NCBI GenBank assembly: GCA_029256185.1
Contig: JAQSYI010000010.1
Span: 62,001 to 126,000 of the forward strand
Reading direction: 5' to 3'
Origin: Paenibacillaceae bacterium
Lineage (GTDB): Bacteria > Bacillota > Bacilli > Paenibacillales > NBRC-103111
DNA: 64,000 nt
Shown here: positions 35,040 to 44,007 of the stretch, in pieces
Layout: each line of letters begins with the position of its first letter
How positions within the stretch are numbered: position 1 is the first letter of the stretch
The notes under the pieces: generated by a model
Told to the model about the DNA's origin: nothing
Databases searched by the model: none
What the model saw: the letters and a program-made list of their open reading frames with translations, nothing else
Program-made: the position numbers and the translations under genes

Positions 35040-35074
35040 TATTAATTTTTGTAAAATAAATATATTATTGGAAA

Positions 35075-37267
35075 TTATCGATCTGCAAGCCGCAGCTCAG
35101 CCTGCAAGGCGTCATATTCAATACCCGCAAGCATTACGATTCCGATGCCGTGGGCATCATTCATCAGCCATTTCAAGTCATCCTTATAATAGGACGGGGT
35201 AAAAGAGTATCTGGAGCCTCTGCAGACGCCATGGACATTGCCCCATTGGTCCACTGCGTACCGGGTCAAGCCCGTCCAGCCCCTCCGTGCAGCCTCCACG
35301 AAGTTCTCCCGGTCCTTCAGCAAGCCAAGCCGGACCCCACGGCAATAGGCGTAGACGAACATGGCGGTGCAGGATGTCTCCTCGTAAGATCCGGAGTCCG
35401 TCAATACCTGATGCCATAACCCGTTTTCCCCCTGCAGCTCCAACAGGCCTGAGGCGAACTCATTGAAGAAAACCTCCAGTTCCTGTCTGTTGGGGTGTTC
35501 CTGAGGGAGCGCCTCCAACAGCTCCGACAAGGAAAAGATCGGCCAGCCGTTGCCCCGGCCCCAAGGGACCATGGTCGCCGTATTGTATTTGAAGTCATAT
35601 ACATGGGACATAATACGCTGCCCGGGCATGTACAGGTATTGCTTGAACAGCATGAACTGCTTGGCCGCTTCATCCAAATACCTGTTCTCCCCCGTCAGGC
35701 GGGCATACCGGATGAGAAAGGGAATGCTCATATACAGATCGTCGCCCCACAGGGTATTCTCCATAAAATAGCCGGGACTCGCCCGGTAAAAAACGCCGTC
35801 GGCCTTCCGCTCCTGCCGGTTCATCATAAAATCGGCCACATCCTTGGCCACTTCAAGCGCCGCAGGCTCCCGGCAACCGGAATAAGCCTCCAGCATAGCC
35901 GATGCGAACGAACCGCAATCATCCAGCATATCCATGTCGGCCAACTGGTAATTGATGGAGGTAAACCCGTATTGCTGCTTCTCCCACAACGAATAGGCGT
36001 ACATCCGGGTGCACAACGAGATGTGTTTGTCCACATATTGGCAAATATCGGGACGGCTCAGCCTTCGTCCTGTCTGCAGCAGTCCGTACAGGGTCACGCC
36101 CAGAGGATAGTTCCAGCGGGCAAAGTTGATGTTCTCCAGGAAGGCCCTTACAGCCGCGCCCGGCTCATCCAGCTGCCAGTAAATCCCCCCGGTCTCCCGC
36201 TCCCACAAGCCGTACAGGGTTTGGAGCTCTTCCGGAGAATACTGGCTGGTTTTACTGACAGGACCCAGATAGAACCAGGTCCGCTCTGTCCCATGCACCC
36301 GATGCGGCTGCTCGCACAAACAGATTCGCCCGTCCCGGTCTATCCATTCGAGACTGAAGCCCCAGTCCGTCCCGCCCTGCTCAAATTTCACAAGAACCTC
36401 GTGGCTGCCATAGCTGAGCTCAACCTTCTGCCGGTACTGGCCCGCTCCCGGAAGCTTCACGCATTCCTTACCGTCAACCCACACCGTTGCCGCCCCTTGC
36501 GAGCGAAGCTGAAGGTCATAGGGGGCATATCCGGGAACGGAACAGAGGAGACGGGTCCAGCCATAGGCGTAATCCCCGGAGGCTGCACCGCCAAACAAGC
36601 GCTTGCCCACACTCTGGCCCTGTTCCTCCGTGGACCAGCTGCGCCGGGGATACCACTGCAGGCCAGAGACTTCCTCCAGACTGGCAGGGTCCGGAAGCTC
36701 CCTGCCCGCGAACCAATCCGTATCGGTCAGCTCCGAGCAGATCCATCCTGCCTGTCCGGACCGCTCCGCGAATGGGGATAGAAATACCGGCGACCCCCAC
36801 TTGCTGCGGATAGTGCCGAAAATACAGCCGAAGCCGGACGCCGTCTTGCACATGGTGAAGAAAAGCGCGTTCCAGCCTTGCTTCAGGGGAATGGTGATGC
36901 TTCTGCGGTTGTTGATATTCACCTCATCGGCAATCTCCGACCGGTAAACCTGCTGTCCATTGACATGCAGGCGCACGGGACCATAGCAGCTTATGGCGGC
37001 CTCCCATGCCGAGTCTGTGCCGCTCCAGAGCTTGGCGAATGCGTACGCATATTGTCCCAGCCCGGCTTCAGGATACTTCTCGCCCAGATTCAGATCGAAC
37101 CGGGCATCCGGGCGTTGCCGGAAGCCGTGACGGCTGTAAGCCCGGAAGGCAAAGGGGACAGCCGGATGGTTGCCCGTGTAGCGCGAGGCAATCTTCTCCA
37201 GAACCTGTGATGGTTCAGAGCCGGCTCGAAAGTCCATGCTTTGTTCCGGGTCGAAGTAATGAGGCAT
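35075..37267 (-). CDS. GH88/GH105-like unsaturated glycuronyl hydrolase with N-terminal sugar-binding module
   Basis: A 730-residue protein without a signal peptide. Residues 1-330 are beta-rich with repeated jelly-roll-like segments (LHVNGQQVYRSEI; WVDGKECVKLPG). Residues about 375-700 look like the (alpha/alpha)6 barrel of GH88/GH105, with WGRGNGWPIFSLSELLEAL, QGENGLWHQVL, the DDLYMSIPFL region carrying a likely catalytic Asp, and ETSCTAMFVYAY. Such enzymes act on unsaturated uronic-acid oligosaccharides left by polysaccharide lyases. It is the last gene of the island operon, 38 bp after its neighbour. GGAGGAAAAC precedes the ATG. Confidence 0.82.
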   Translation of the reverse strand: MPHYFDPEQSMDFRAGSEPSQVLEKIASRYTGNHPAVPFAFRAYSRHGFRQRPDARFDLNLGEKYPEAGLGQYAYAFAKLWSGTDSAWEAAISCYGPVRLHVNGQQVYRSEIADEVNINNRRSITIPLKQGWNALFFTMCKTASGFGCIFGTIRSKWGSPVFLSPFAERSGQAGWICSELTDTDWFAGRELPDPASLEEVSGLQWYPRRSWSTEEQGQSVGKRLFGGAASGDYAYGWTRLLCSVPGYAPYDLQLRSQGAATVWVDGKECVKLPGAGQYRQKVELSYGSHEVLVKFEQGGTDWGFSLEWIDRDGRICLCEQPHRVHGTERTWFYLGPVSKTSQYSPEELQTLYGLWERETGGIYWQLDEPGAAVRAFLENINFARWNYPLGVTLYGLLQTGRRLSRPDICQYVDKHISLCTRMYAYSLWEKQQYGFTSINYQLADMDMLDDCGSFASAMLEAYSGCREPAALEVAKDVADFMMNRQERKADGVFYRASPGYFMENTLWGDDLYMSIPFLIRYARLTGENRYLDEAAKQFMLFKQYLYMPGQRIMSHVYDFKYNTATMVPWGRGNGWPIFSLSELLEALPQEHPNRQELEVFFNEFASGLLELQGENGLWHQVLTDSGSYEETSCTAMFVYAYCRGVRLGLLKDRENFVEAARRGWTGLTRYAVDQWGNVHGVCRGSRYSFTPSYYKDDLKWLMNDAHGIGIVMLAGIEYDALQAELRLADR

Positions 37268-37305
37268 GAAGTTTTCCTCCGTTTCTTGGTCGATTCTTAG
37301 GTTGG

Positions 37306-39852
37306 TCAGAACCTGAAGTTCAGCAGCTTTTCCCGCGTCGGGAAGCGGAAGCGGACAACTCCCGAGCCATATTCCCCATAAGCATGTTTATTGTCAATAA
37401 GAGGATATACCCCGCTTTCGGAAAGCGGCTTGCCGTCCACGGCAAAGGGACGGTCGTTATGCAATGAAATCCGTCCTGATGAAGGAGACTCGTAGAAGAG
37501 ACCGCCGTCGGGAAGCTGGCCCAGCTCCGCCCTGGAGACCGCCCCGGCAAATTGCTCAAAGCTGCCCCACTGCTCCCGGCTCCCCGCCTCCATCAGCCAA
37601 ATATTGTCCTTGTGCAGACACAGCAATTCCCTGTTCTTGTAGGAGCCATGGCGGGTTACAGTATACGGATGCTGCGAATAGACGGCGATGTAGGCATCGT
37701 TCTTGCGTCCAAACAGCCAGTTCTCCTGCTGCAGGACTTCATCGAACTGGGCGAAGGGAAAGTAGACATGGGTGAAGCCGGGCCCTTCCTTCAGCTTGTA
37801 GGCATAAGCCAGCACCCGGTAATGGGCGAACATCCGGGGAATGATGTATTGCCCTCCCCAATAGGACGGCCGGGTCATCGCCGACTTGTTGTCGAAGCAG
37901 GTGGCGAAGACCGGAACGCTGCCATCAAGCAGCACCTGGCCCGCGTGGACCTGCCCTCCATGTTCTCCCGCCTTGGACTCCACCATGCCGGAGACCATAT
38001 AATCCCGGGTCCGGTAGGTGGCGCATTGGACACCATCCATCCCTCTATGGGGAAACAAGCCCATGCAGGAGCGGGTGAACAGGTCTGATTCATCACAGGC
38101 GACCGCCTCCCATTCGGGATCGGGAGAATAGGCGCTTGCCGCCAAGGCAATGCTGCCGATGGAATGCTTGCGGACGAGCCGCTTGCTCTGTCCGAACAAG
38201 AGCCAGTTCAGACAGCTTATCGCCTCCAGCTCGGGATGTATCACGGTCTCCTCATAGCTGCGGCCATGAGTCGTGGCCATTACCCCGGCGGTGGTATGGC
38301 AGGCCATAATGCCGCAGATCAGGTCCAGCAGCTGTCTGGCCATAATCCGGATCATGCTGTTTTCTTCCCCGAAGTCGTAGATGGTCAGCATCGCCAGAAT
38401 ATCTTCCTCGTAGTACGTATTGGAATGCCATTCCATGAAGCCGTAGGTGCCCTTCTCCTTGATCCAGCGCTCCGATAGCAGCCGTCCCTTCAGCGCGTGA
38501 AACAGCCCGTTCTGCCCGCTGTTCGGGAAGATATCCTTGGGAAACAGCAGACCGGCTATATACTCGGCACTGTAGAAGAGAATCTCATGGTTCTCCGAAC
38601 GGGTGAACATCATGGACGGACCCGCTTCATCCACCCAATATTTAAAGTTCAGGATGCAGGACTTCAACCGCTGCAGCAAACCCTCCTCCAAGCGGCCGCT
38701 GTCCGCGTAACGGGCATACATGCGCAGGAGGCCATGCATGGCAAAATCGGCGCAGTCATAGCGGGCGTTGATATATTCCAGTGTGCGGTCAATGCTGTCA
38801 TAATCCACCGATGCCCAATCACCCGTCTCCATCTTGGCCAATTCCGTATAAATGACCGCACGCACATTGGATTCCTGTGCAGCCATCGTCTCCAACATAT
38901 ATTTTTTGCGCGCCTGGTAATCCGCACCCCGGGGAAGCTCCGTCAACCAGTCGATCCGCTTGAAAGCCAGGGAGATTCCCGAGATCCGTTTTCCCGGACA
39001 GACCTCATAGTCTATGTTCAGCATATATTCCCCCGCGGAGGGCAGACTATCGGCTGCGGGCAAGACTAATGATCTTGCCTCTCCGTCAAGGCGGGCTGAA
39101 GTCTCATATACCAGCCGGTCCGCCTGCCCGCGCATGCCGCTCCATACCTCCAACACAAAGACGCCTTTGCTGGCGATAGCCTCATCCCAATGAAGCATCA
39201 CCTGATCCTGGCTGCTGACCACCTGAGTGATCATGTAGAAGCGCTGCAGATCCTCCTCCAGCAGCTGCCGCTCCGTTCCTCCAAGCAATAAAGGCAGCTC
39301 ACAGCAGCCTGTTTCATCCTCGGGGACGAGGAAGAACGAATTGGCGCAGTGGAGATGGACGTTGGCCAGCATAACAACGATCTCATTCTCCCCTGCCGAG
39401 AGCTCCAGTTCGAGCCGGAAGTTTTCTTCTACCCGTCCCAGGGACAAATGGGAAAAAACCGGCTGTCCGTTCACCATTATCCGGGCAGATCCCGTCAGCC
39501 AGAAGCGGAAGCGGTATTTTCCCTGCGCCTGCACCGCTAGCCGGGTATAAGCGTAAGTGACCATAAGCCTGGCATGAATGCCAAACCGGGCCCATGTCAC
39601 CTTATGCTCCGATGCATCGGCTTGCAGCAGGCTCCACCGGCAGGTCTGTCCAAACAGCCTCTCCTCCTTGCCCTCCCGGGGCAGGAGCGTTCCGGCAAGC
39701 TCCGTCGCCTCCTCCAACAAGGTCAGATACGGCGCAACAGGCACCTTGTAATTGTCATCATAGATATGGGAGACATCCTTGTCGAATGGCCCTGCATACA
39801 GCCAATTAAGGATGGCCTGCCCTTTTGGCAACTGCCGCTTTAATGCTTCCAT
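37306..39852 (-). CDS. Large uncharacterised protein, probable (alpha/alpha)-toroid hydrolase or lyase
   Basis: About 848 residues, no signal peptide, not recognised as a named family. Residues 1-310 are beta-rich with sugar-binding style segments (AGPFDKDVSHIYDDNYKV; MVNGQPVFSHLSLG). The middle (about 320-620) is helical with many aromatic and acidic residues, including MMFTRSENHEILFYSAEYIAG, YGFMEWHSNTYYEEDILAML and TTAGVMATTHGRSYEE, like the toroid domains of polysaccharide lyases and of several hydrolases. The end is beta-rich. ATG at 39852 follows GGGGAGGAAAA. Position beside a GH105-like gene and a sugar transporter suggests a polysaccharide substrate. The activity is unknown. Confidence 0.75.
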   Translation of the reverse strand: MEALKRQLPKGQAILNWLYAGPFDKDVSHIYDDNYKVPVAPYLTLLEEATELAGTLLPREGKEERLFGQTCRWSLLQADASEHKVTWARFGIHARLMVTYAYTRLAVQAQGKYRFRFWLTGSARIMVNGQPVFSHLSLGRVEENFRLELELSAGENEIVVMLANVHLHCANSFFLVPEDETGCCELPLLLGGTERQLLEEDLQRFYMITQVVSSQDQVMLHWDEAIASKGVFVLEVWSGMRGQADRLVYETSARLDGEARSLVLPAADSLPSAGEYMLNIDYEVCPGKRISGISLAFKRIDWLTELPRGADYQARKKYMLETMAAQESNVRAVIYTELAKMETGDWASVDYDSIDRTLEYINARYDCADFAMHGLLRMYARYADSGRLEEGLLQRLKSCILNFKYWVDEAGPSMMFTRSENHEILFYSAEYIAGLLFPKDIFPNSGQNGLFHALKGRLLSERWIKEKGTYGFMEWHSNTYYEEDILAMLTIYDFGEENSMIRIMARQLLDLICGIMACHTTAGVMATTHGRSYEETVIHPELEAISCLNWLLFGQSKRLVRKHSIGSIALAASAYSPDPEWEAVACDESDLFTRSCMGLFPHRGMDGVQCATYRTRDYMVSGMVESKAGEHGGQVHAGQVLLDGSVPVFATCFDNKSAMTRPSYWGGQYIIPRMFAHYRVLAYAYKLKEGPGFTHVYFPFAQFDEVLQQENWLFGRKNDAYIAVYSQHPYTVTRHGSYKNRELLCLHKDNIWLMEAGSREQWGSFEQFAGAVSRAELGQLPDGGLFYESPSSGRISLHNDRPFAVDGKPLSESGVYPLIDNKHAYGEYGSGVVRFRFPTREKLLNFRF

Positions 39853-40096
39853 CGTTTTTCCTCCCCATAAGCCAAGGATAAACGCCTGACGGCGTCCTCT
39901 GACGCTGACGCGTTTACCCGAGAAATCGAACAATCATCCACGTTTATACTTTCTGAGATTTTGAGAAAAACTCCTATCGGAGTATTTCGGGGATGAGCGA
40001 CCGCGTTTAAGCGGAAGTTTTTATCGCCAATCAGAATGTTTACCCTACGCGCTTTCGCGCTGTAAAGCACTTAAACATTCTGATGTGGTAAGAAAG
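39853..40096 (-). other. Hairpin-rich leader between the lipoprotein and hydrolase genes
   Basis: No gene. Several inverted repeats follow one another: TCAGAATGTTTA (40031-40042) / TAAACATTCTGA (40072-40083) enclosing GCGCTTTCGCGC; ACTCC tatc GGAGT near 39967; TTTCTGAG/TTTGAGAAA near 39950; and GACGGCGTC near 39890. Transcripts entering the hydrolase gene would carry these structures. Confidence 0.6.
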
Positions 40097-40097
40097 A

Positions 40098-40124
40098 GGA
40101 TGGAGAATAATCTTCTCCCCATCC
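40098..40124 (-). terminator. Terminator or attenuator after the first binding lipoprotein gene
   Basis: GGATGGGGAGAA and TTCTCCATCC form a stem with a short loop on the minus strand, followed by TCTTTCTT, 14 bp past the stop. The downstream hydrolases would be expressed at a lower level than the lipoprotein. Confidence 0.75.
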
Positions 40125-40137
40125 CCCTTTGTTGGAT

Positions 40138-41835
40138 TTATTTGATTTCCTGCATGATCTTAGCGTACTTCTCCTGCTGCTCTTTGACGACAACGAAGAT
40201 ATCCTTGGCAAGGAACGCATCATTCTTATTGGTGCTGTACCAGTTCTTGTACCAGTCCTCGATGCTCTTGCCGTTGCTCTTCTGCCAGATATCCTGGGCA
40301 TCCTTCAGAGCTTGCTCCACCTTATACTTCTCACCGCTTACAACGGCCTTCAACCAGATGTCGCCGATAGCCTTGCCCGCATTGGTGTCGATTGTAGCCA
40401 AGTCCTTGGGCAGCGCCGGCATATGCTCGGAGACGGTCAGCTCGGAATAAGGCTTGTCAAGGGTCAGATACGTATTTCTGTATAAATCATAGAACTTCTG
40501 GTATTCTTCCTTGCGAGGGTCGCTCTTGTATTTGACCAGAGGAACATCAGAGCTGCCGTAGGTAAGACCGGTGTTCTGCAGCATTCTCATATCCCCGGAG
40601 ATATCGGATACTTCCTTCTTAAGCTTGGCCGCATCGATGATTTCCGGAACCCCATCGCTCATCTTGTAATGCGTGCCCTCTATTCCGAACGTCAGGGTTT
40701 TCATGGTGTCTTCCTTCACCAGGAAGTCCACATATTTGATGACAGCGTCGGGATTTTTAGCCGTAGCGCTCACCACTGCCGTCATCTGCACCGGATTCTG
40801 CAGGGTAGGAACGAATGCTCCCGCTTTGCTTTGCGGATACGCCAGGAAGGTAACATTGGCCGTTGCCACGTTTTTCTTCAGCGGATCAACCAGGTTCTGC
40901 AGAATGGACATGGAGTTGCCGTCCAGATACGGATAAATCCCTACCTTGCCGTTGATAAAATCCTGCTTGGCCTTGGCGCCGTTCTTATCGTTTGCAAAGT
41001 CGCGGTCTATGATTCCTTCGTCATAGAGCTTTTTAAGAAAAGTGAAGTAATCGGTGCGGCTGTCCCAGTCCATCACCAGTTCTCCATCCTTGACTACCCA
41101 ACTGGTGGTTGCGCCGAATACTTGCTTAATAGTTGCCTCGGCATTGCCGCTCACTACCAGGCCGAAGGTATCCTTTGCCCCATTGCCGTCCGGGTCCTGC
41201 TCCGCAAACGCTTTGACCACCTTGTACAGATCGTCCGTCGTTTTCGGCATTTCCAGCTTCAGCTTCTCCAGCCAATCCGTCCGGATCAGAATTCCCCGGT
41301 TAGGCTCCACCCAGCTGATCCTGCCGAATTCGTACAATTTCCCGTCCGATTTGGTTCCCGCCTTCTTTAACATGGGGTTTTCCTGCAGAAGCTTCTTGTA
41401 TTCCACACTGTGCTTTTCAATCAGATCGTCAATAGGCATCAATTGCTTCTGATCGTACAGAGGATTGCGGTTGGTCGGCGCATATTCGAACAACAGATCG
41501 GGAGCACTGCCGGAAGCATACAGCACGTTGATCTTCTCCGCCGGGTTGGTCCGCGGAATGGCCACAAATTTCACGTTGGCCGGGCCGTTCTCATTGATCC
41601 ATTTGGTCCAGCGGTTGTTCTCAATCGTTCCTTCATCCTGTGAGACTACCCCACGGTCATAGATGGAGACGGTGATATCCTTCTTCACCGCAGGCTTGGC
41701 CGATGCTCCGGCGGACTGTCCGGCCGCAGGCGGCGCCTTGCCCTCCTCTTCCTTGTCGTTGCCGCAGCCTGCCAGAACCGTTCCGCCTGCCAGCATAACA
41801 GCAAGCGGCATTGCCAGCCATTTCTTTAATTTCAT
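40138..41835 (-). CDS. Extracellular sugar-binding lipoprotein (LplA-like), copy 1
   Basis: About 565 residues. A signal peptide ends in a lipobox (TVLAGCG), followed by a charged, Pro/Ala-rich linker. The mature part is a large two-lobed solute-binding fold of the family-1 type found with LplB/YtcP permeases, with ITVSIYDRG, FVAIPRTNPAEKIN, ASGSAPDLLFEYAP and GTHYKMSDGVPE. It should capture an oligosaccharide for the two permeases encoded just upstream. ATG at 41835 follows GAGAGGGG. A close paralogue lies at 62111-63781. No ATPase gene is in the island; such transporters often use a shared MsmX-type ATPase encoded elsewhere. Confidence 0.92.
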   Translation of the reverse strand: MKLKKWLAMPLAVMLAGGTVLAGCGNDKEEEGKAPPAAGQSAGASAKPAVKKDITVSIYDRGVVSQDEGTIENNRWTKWINENGPANVKFVAIPRTNPAEKINVLYASGSAPDLLFEYAPTNRNPLYDQKQLMPIDDLIEKHSVEYKKLLQENPMLKKAGTKSDGKLYEFGRISWVEPNRGILIRTDWLEKLKLEMPKTTDDLYKVVKAFAEQDPDGNGAKDTFGLVVSGNAEATIKQVFGATTSWVVKDGELVMDWDSRTDYFTFLKKLYDEGIIDRDFANDKNGAKAKQDFINGKVGIYPYLDGNSMSILQNLVDPLKKNVATANVTFLAYPQSKAGAFVPTLQNPVQMTAVVSATAKNPDAVIKYVDFLVKEDTMKTLTFGIEGTHYKMSDGVPEIIDAAKLKKEVSDISGDMRMLQNTGLTYGSSDVPLVKYKSDPRKEEYQKFYDLYRNTYLTLDKPYSELTVSEHMPALPKDLATIDTNAGKAIGDIWLKAVVSGEKYKVEQALKDAQDIWQKSNGKSIEDWYKNWYSTNKNDAFLAKDIFVVVKEQQEKYAKIMQEIK

Positions 41836-41892
41836 TCTTGCTACCCCTCTCATTGTGAAATAAAGACTTGCTGAAGAGTTCTATGCATCAAC

Positions 41893-42774
41893 CTAGCCCT
41901 TAATAGAGCCAAGCATAACGCCTTTGACAAAATATTTCTGCAAAAACGGATAGACTACCAGCATAGGCACCACCATTACCAGGATGCCTGCCGCCTTCAG
42001 CGATTCGGGCACCACCTGAATCTGTTCCCCTGTGTTGCCGCTGGCAGATACAATCTCCTGCAGCAAACTCTGGCTTTTGATCATATTCTGCACCAGCACG
42101 GTGAGGTTAAACTTGTTTGTCTCGTTGATATAGATCAATACGCTCATGAAAGCGTTCCAGAAGCCTACTCCATAGAACAGAGTCAGGGTCGCCAGCACCG
42201 GCATGGAGAGAGGCAGCACCATCCTGACCAGATACATGATCTCGGAGCAGCCGTCAATGCGGGCGGCATCTTCGATCTCGTCGGGTATGTTCTCAAAGAA
42301 TGTGCGCATCACCAGCAGATTGTACGTGCTGACCAAGGCAGGCAGCCACAGAGCGAAGTACGAGTTGATCAAGCCGAAGGACTTCACCACCAGATATGTG
42401 GGAATCAGGCCCCCGCCGAACATCATGGTAAACACCATGGCCAGGGTAAAGAAACGGCGGGCAATAAATCCCTTGCGCGACAGCGGATAAGCGGTCATGA
42501 TGGTGGCGGCCATCGAGAAGCAGACGCCAACGACGGTAATAAAGACACTGTTCCAGAAGGCCGGGACAACACGCGTTCCATGGAACAGCGAGCTGAAGGC
42601 TTCCGTATTCCACCCGATGGGGTAGAAAGTGACCTTGCCTGATGCAATCGACTGCACATCACTCAATGATAAAGCGATGGTGTTGATCAGCGGGAACAGG
42701 CAGGTAATGCCAAGCAAGGCAAGCAAAGTGGCGTTTACGATATAAAACAGTTTTTCTCCCTGGGAATATCTCAT
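41893..42774 (-). CDS. Sugar ABC transporter permease (YtcP/LplC-like)
   Basis: About 293 residues with six membrane segments of the MalG type. The ATPase-coupling loop is seen as EIEDAARIDGCSEIMYL. It forms a channel with the permease at 42911-43894. ATG at 42774 follows AGGAGG with 8-bp spacing; the frame stays open upstream only through the three hairpin repeats. Its ribosome binding site is the end of that repeat. Confidence 0.93.
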   Translation of the reverse strand: MRYSQGEKLFYIVNATLLALLGITCLFPLINTIALSLSDVQSIASGKVTFYPIGWNTEAFSSLFHGTRVVPAFWNSVFITVVGVCFSMAATIMTAYPLSRKGFIARRFFTLAMVFTMMFGGGLIPTYLVVKSFGLINSYFALWLPALVSTYNLLVMRTFFENIPDEIEDAARIDGCSEIMYLVRMVLPLSMPVLATLTLFYGVGFWNAFMSVLIYINETNKFNLTVLVQNMIKSQSLLQEIVSASGNTGEQIQVVPESLKAAGILVMVVPMLVVYPFLQKYFVKGVMLGSIKG

Positions 42775-42787
42775 GTGCGGTCCTCCT

Positions 42788-42910
42788 AAAAGCTTTGCGG
42801 AGCAAAGCTGGCATCGTAAGCTTAGGCTAAGAGCTTTGCGGAGCAAAGCTGACTTCGTAAGCATGGGCCAAGAGCTTTGCGGAGCAAAGCTGGCTTCGTA
42901 AGCATAAGCC
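42788..42910 (-). repeat. Three 41-bp hairpin units ending in the permease ribosome binding site
   Basis: Read on the minus strand, each unit holds GCTTACGAAGCCAG or a one-base variant, then a perfect hairpin AGCTTTGC TCC GCAAAGCT. Starts on the plus strand are 42791, 42832 and 42873 (41-bp period). The array exactly fills the gap between the stop of the first permease gene and the TTTTAGGAGG of the second. Confidence 0.9.
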
Positions 42911-43894
42911 TTACCAAAGTCCCTTATCGAATTTGCGCGCCAGCCCGTTGGCGAACAGAACAAGCGTAAGACCGATCAGGGACTCGAACAGGCCCATGGC
43001 AGAGGTTAGACTGAATTGGGCGCCCTGCAGCCCGACCCGGTATATGAAGGTGCTGATAACGTCCGCCACGTTGGAAACAACGCTGTTCTGCAGGACATAG
43101 ACATGATCGAAGCCTACCTCCATGAGCTTGCCCATGGCCAGGATGAACATCACCACAATCGTCGAGCTGATGCCGGGAAGGGTGATATGCCAGATCTGGC
43201 GGAACTTGGTGGCGCCATCCAGGCTGGCGGATTCGTATAAGCTGGGGTCGATTGACGTCAGAGCCGCCAGATAGATAATAGCGCTGAAACCCATTTCCTT
43301 CCATATGCCCGAGCCTACAAAGATGGTAATCCAGGCCCCGGGGTTAAACAGGAACGGATAAGGCTCCCCTCTCCAGGCCTCGATCCAGTGGTTCAATGTG
43401 CCGGATTCCACGGAGAACAAGGTAACCACAAACCCTCCGATAATAACCCACGAGAAAAAGTGGGGCAGGTAGACAATGGTCTGAATAATCCGCTTGTACC
43501 AGTTCCTGCGCACTTCATTAAGCATGATGGCCAGCAGAATGGGAAAGGGAAAGCTGACGAATACATTCAGGAACGACAGCACTACGGTGTTGCGGATTAC
43601 GTTCACCGTCTGGGGCTGTCGGAAGATCGTCCGGAAGTTGTCCAATCCTACCCAGGGGCTGTGCAGCACCCCGTCGGCGAAGTTGTAGTCCTTGAAGGCG
43701 AGGATCAGTCCGCCCATGGGCAAGTACTTGAACAGGATGTAATACAGGGCGCCGGGCAGGAACAGCAGCAATAAGGGAATGTTTTTCTTCCATCTGCGCT
43801 TGGCTGCCGCCTTCTTCCACTGCTTGACAGTCTCCGCGCTTAATGTGCTGTTCTCATCTGTGCCCGCTGAGAGAGTTGATTGTGTTGCGGCCAT
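42911..43894 (-). CDS. Sugar ABC transporter permease (LplB-like)
   Basis: A 327-residue membrane protein with six segments of the MalF type after a charged cytoplasmic start rich in Lys/Arg (about 25-45). Typical LplB-type segments are YLPMGGLILAFKDYNF and the coupling loop ESASLDGATKFRQIWHI. AAAGGAGA precedes the ATG. It starts 113 bp after the response regulator gene; a TATAAT on the minus strand (43940-43935) suggests a promoter there. Confidence 0.93.
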   Translation of the reverse strand: MAATQSTLSAGTDENSTLSAETVKQWKKAAAKRRWKKNIPLLLLFLPGALYYILFKYLPMGGLILAFKDYNFADGVLHSPWVGLDNFRTIFRQPQTVNVIRNTVVLSFLNVFVSFPFPILLAIMLNEVRRNWYKRIIQTIVYLPHFFSWVIIGGFVVTLFSVESGTLNHWIEAWRGEPYPFLFNPGAWITIFVGSGIWKEMGFSAIIYLAALTSIDPSLYESASLDGATKFRQIWHITLPGISSTIVVMFILAMGKLMEVGFDHVYVLQNSVVSNVADVISTFIYRVGLQGAQFSLTSAMGLFESLIGLTLVLFANGLARKFDKGLW

Positions 43895-44007
43895 AGCGGG
43901 GGTCTCCTTTCATACTCTTGTCTTCTATAGCTTTATTATAGAAGCCCCCGCCTGTAAGCGCCTTCGATTTGTACAGGGAAATCTTCGAAAATCCACTGGG
44001 TTATTTC

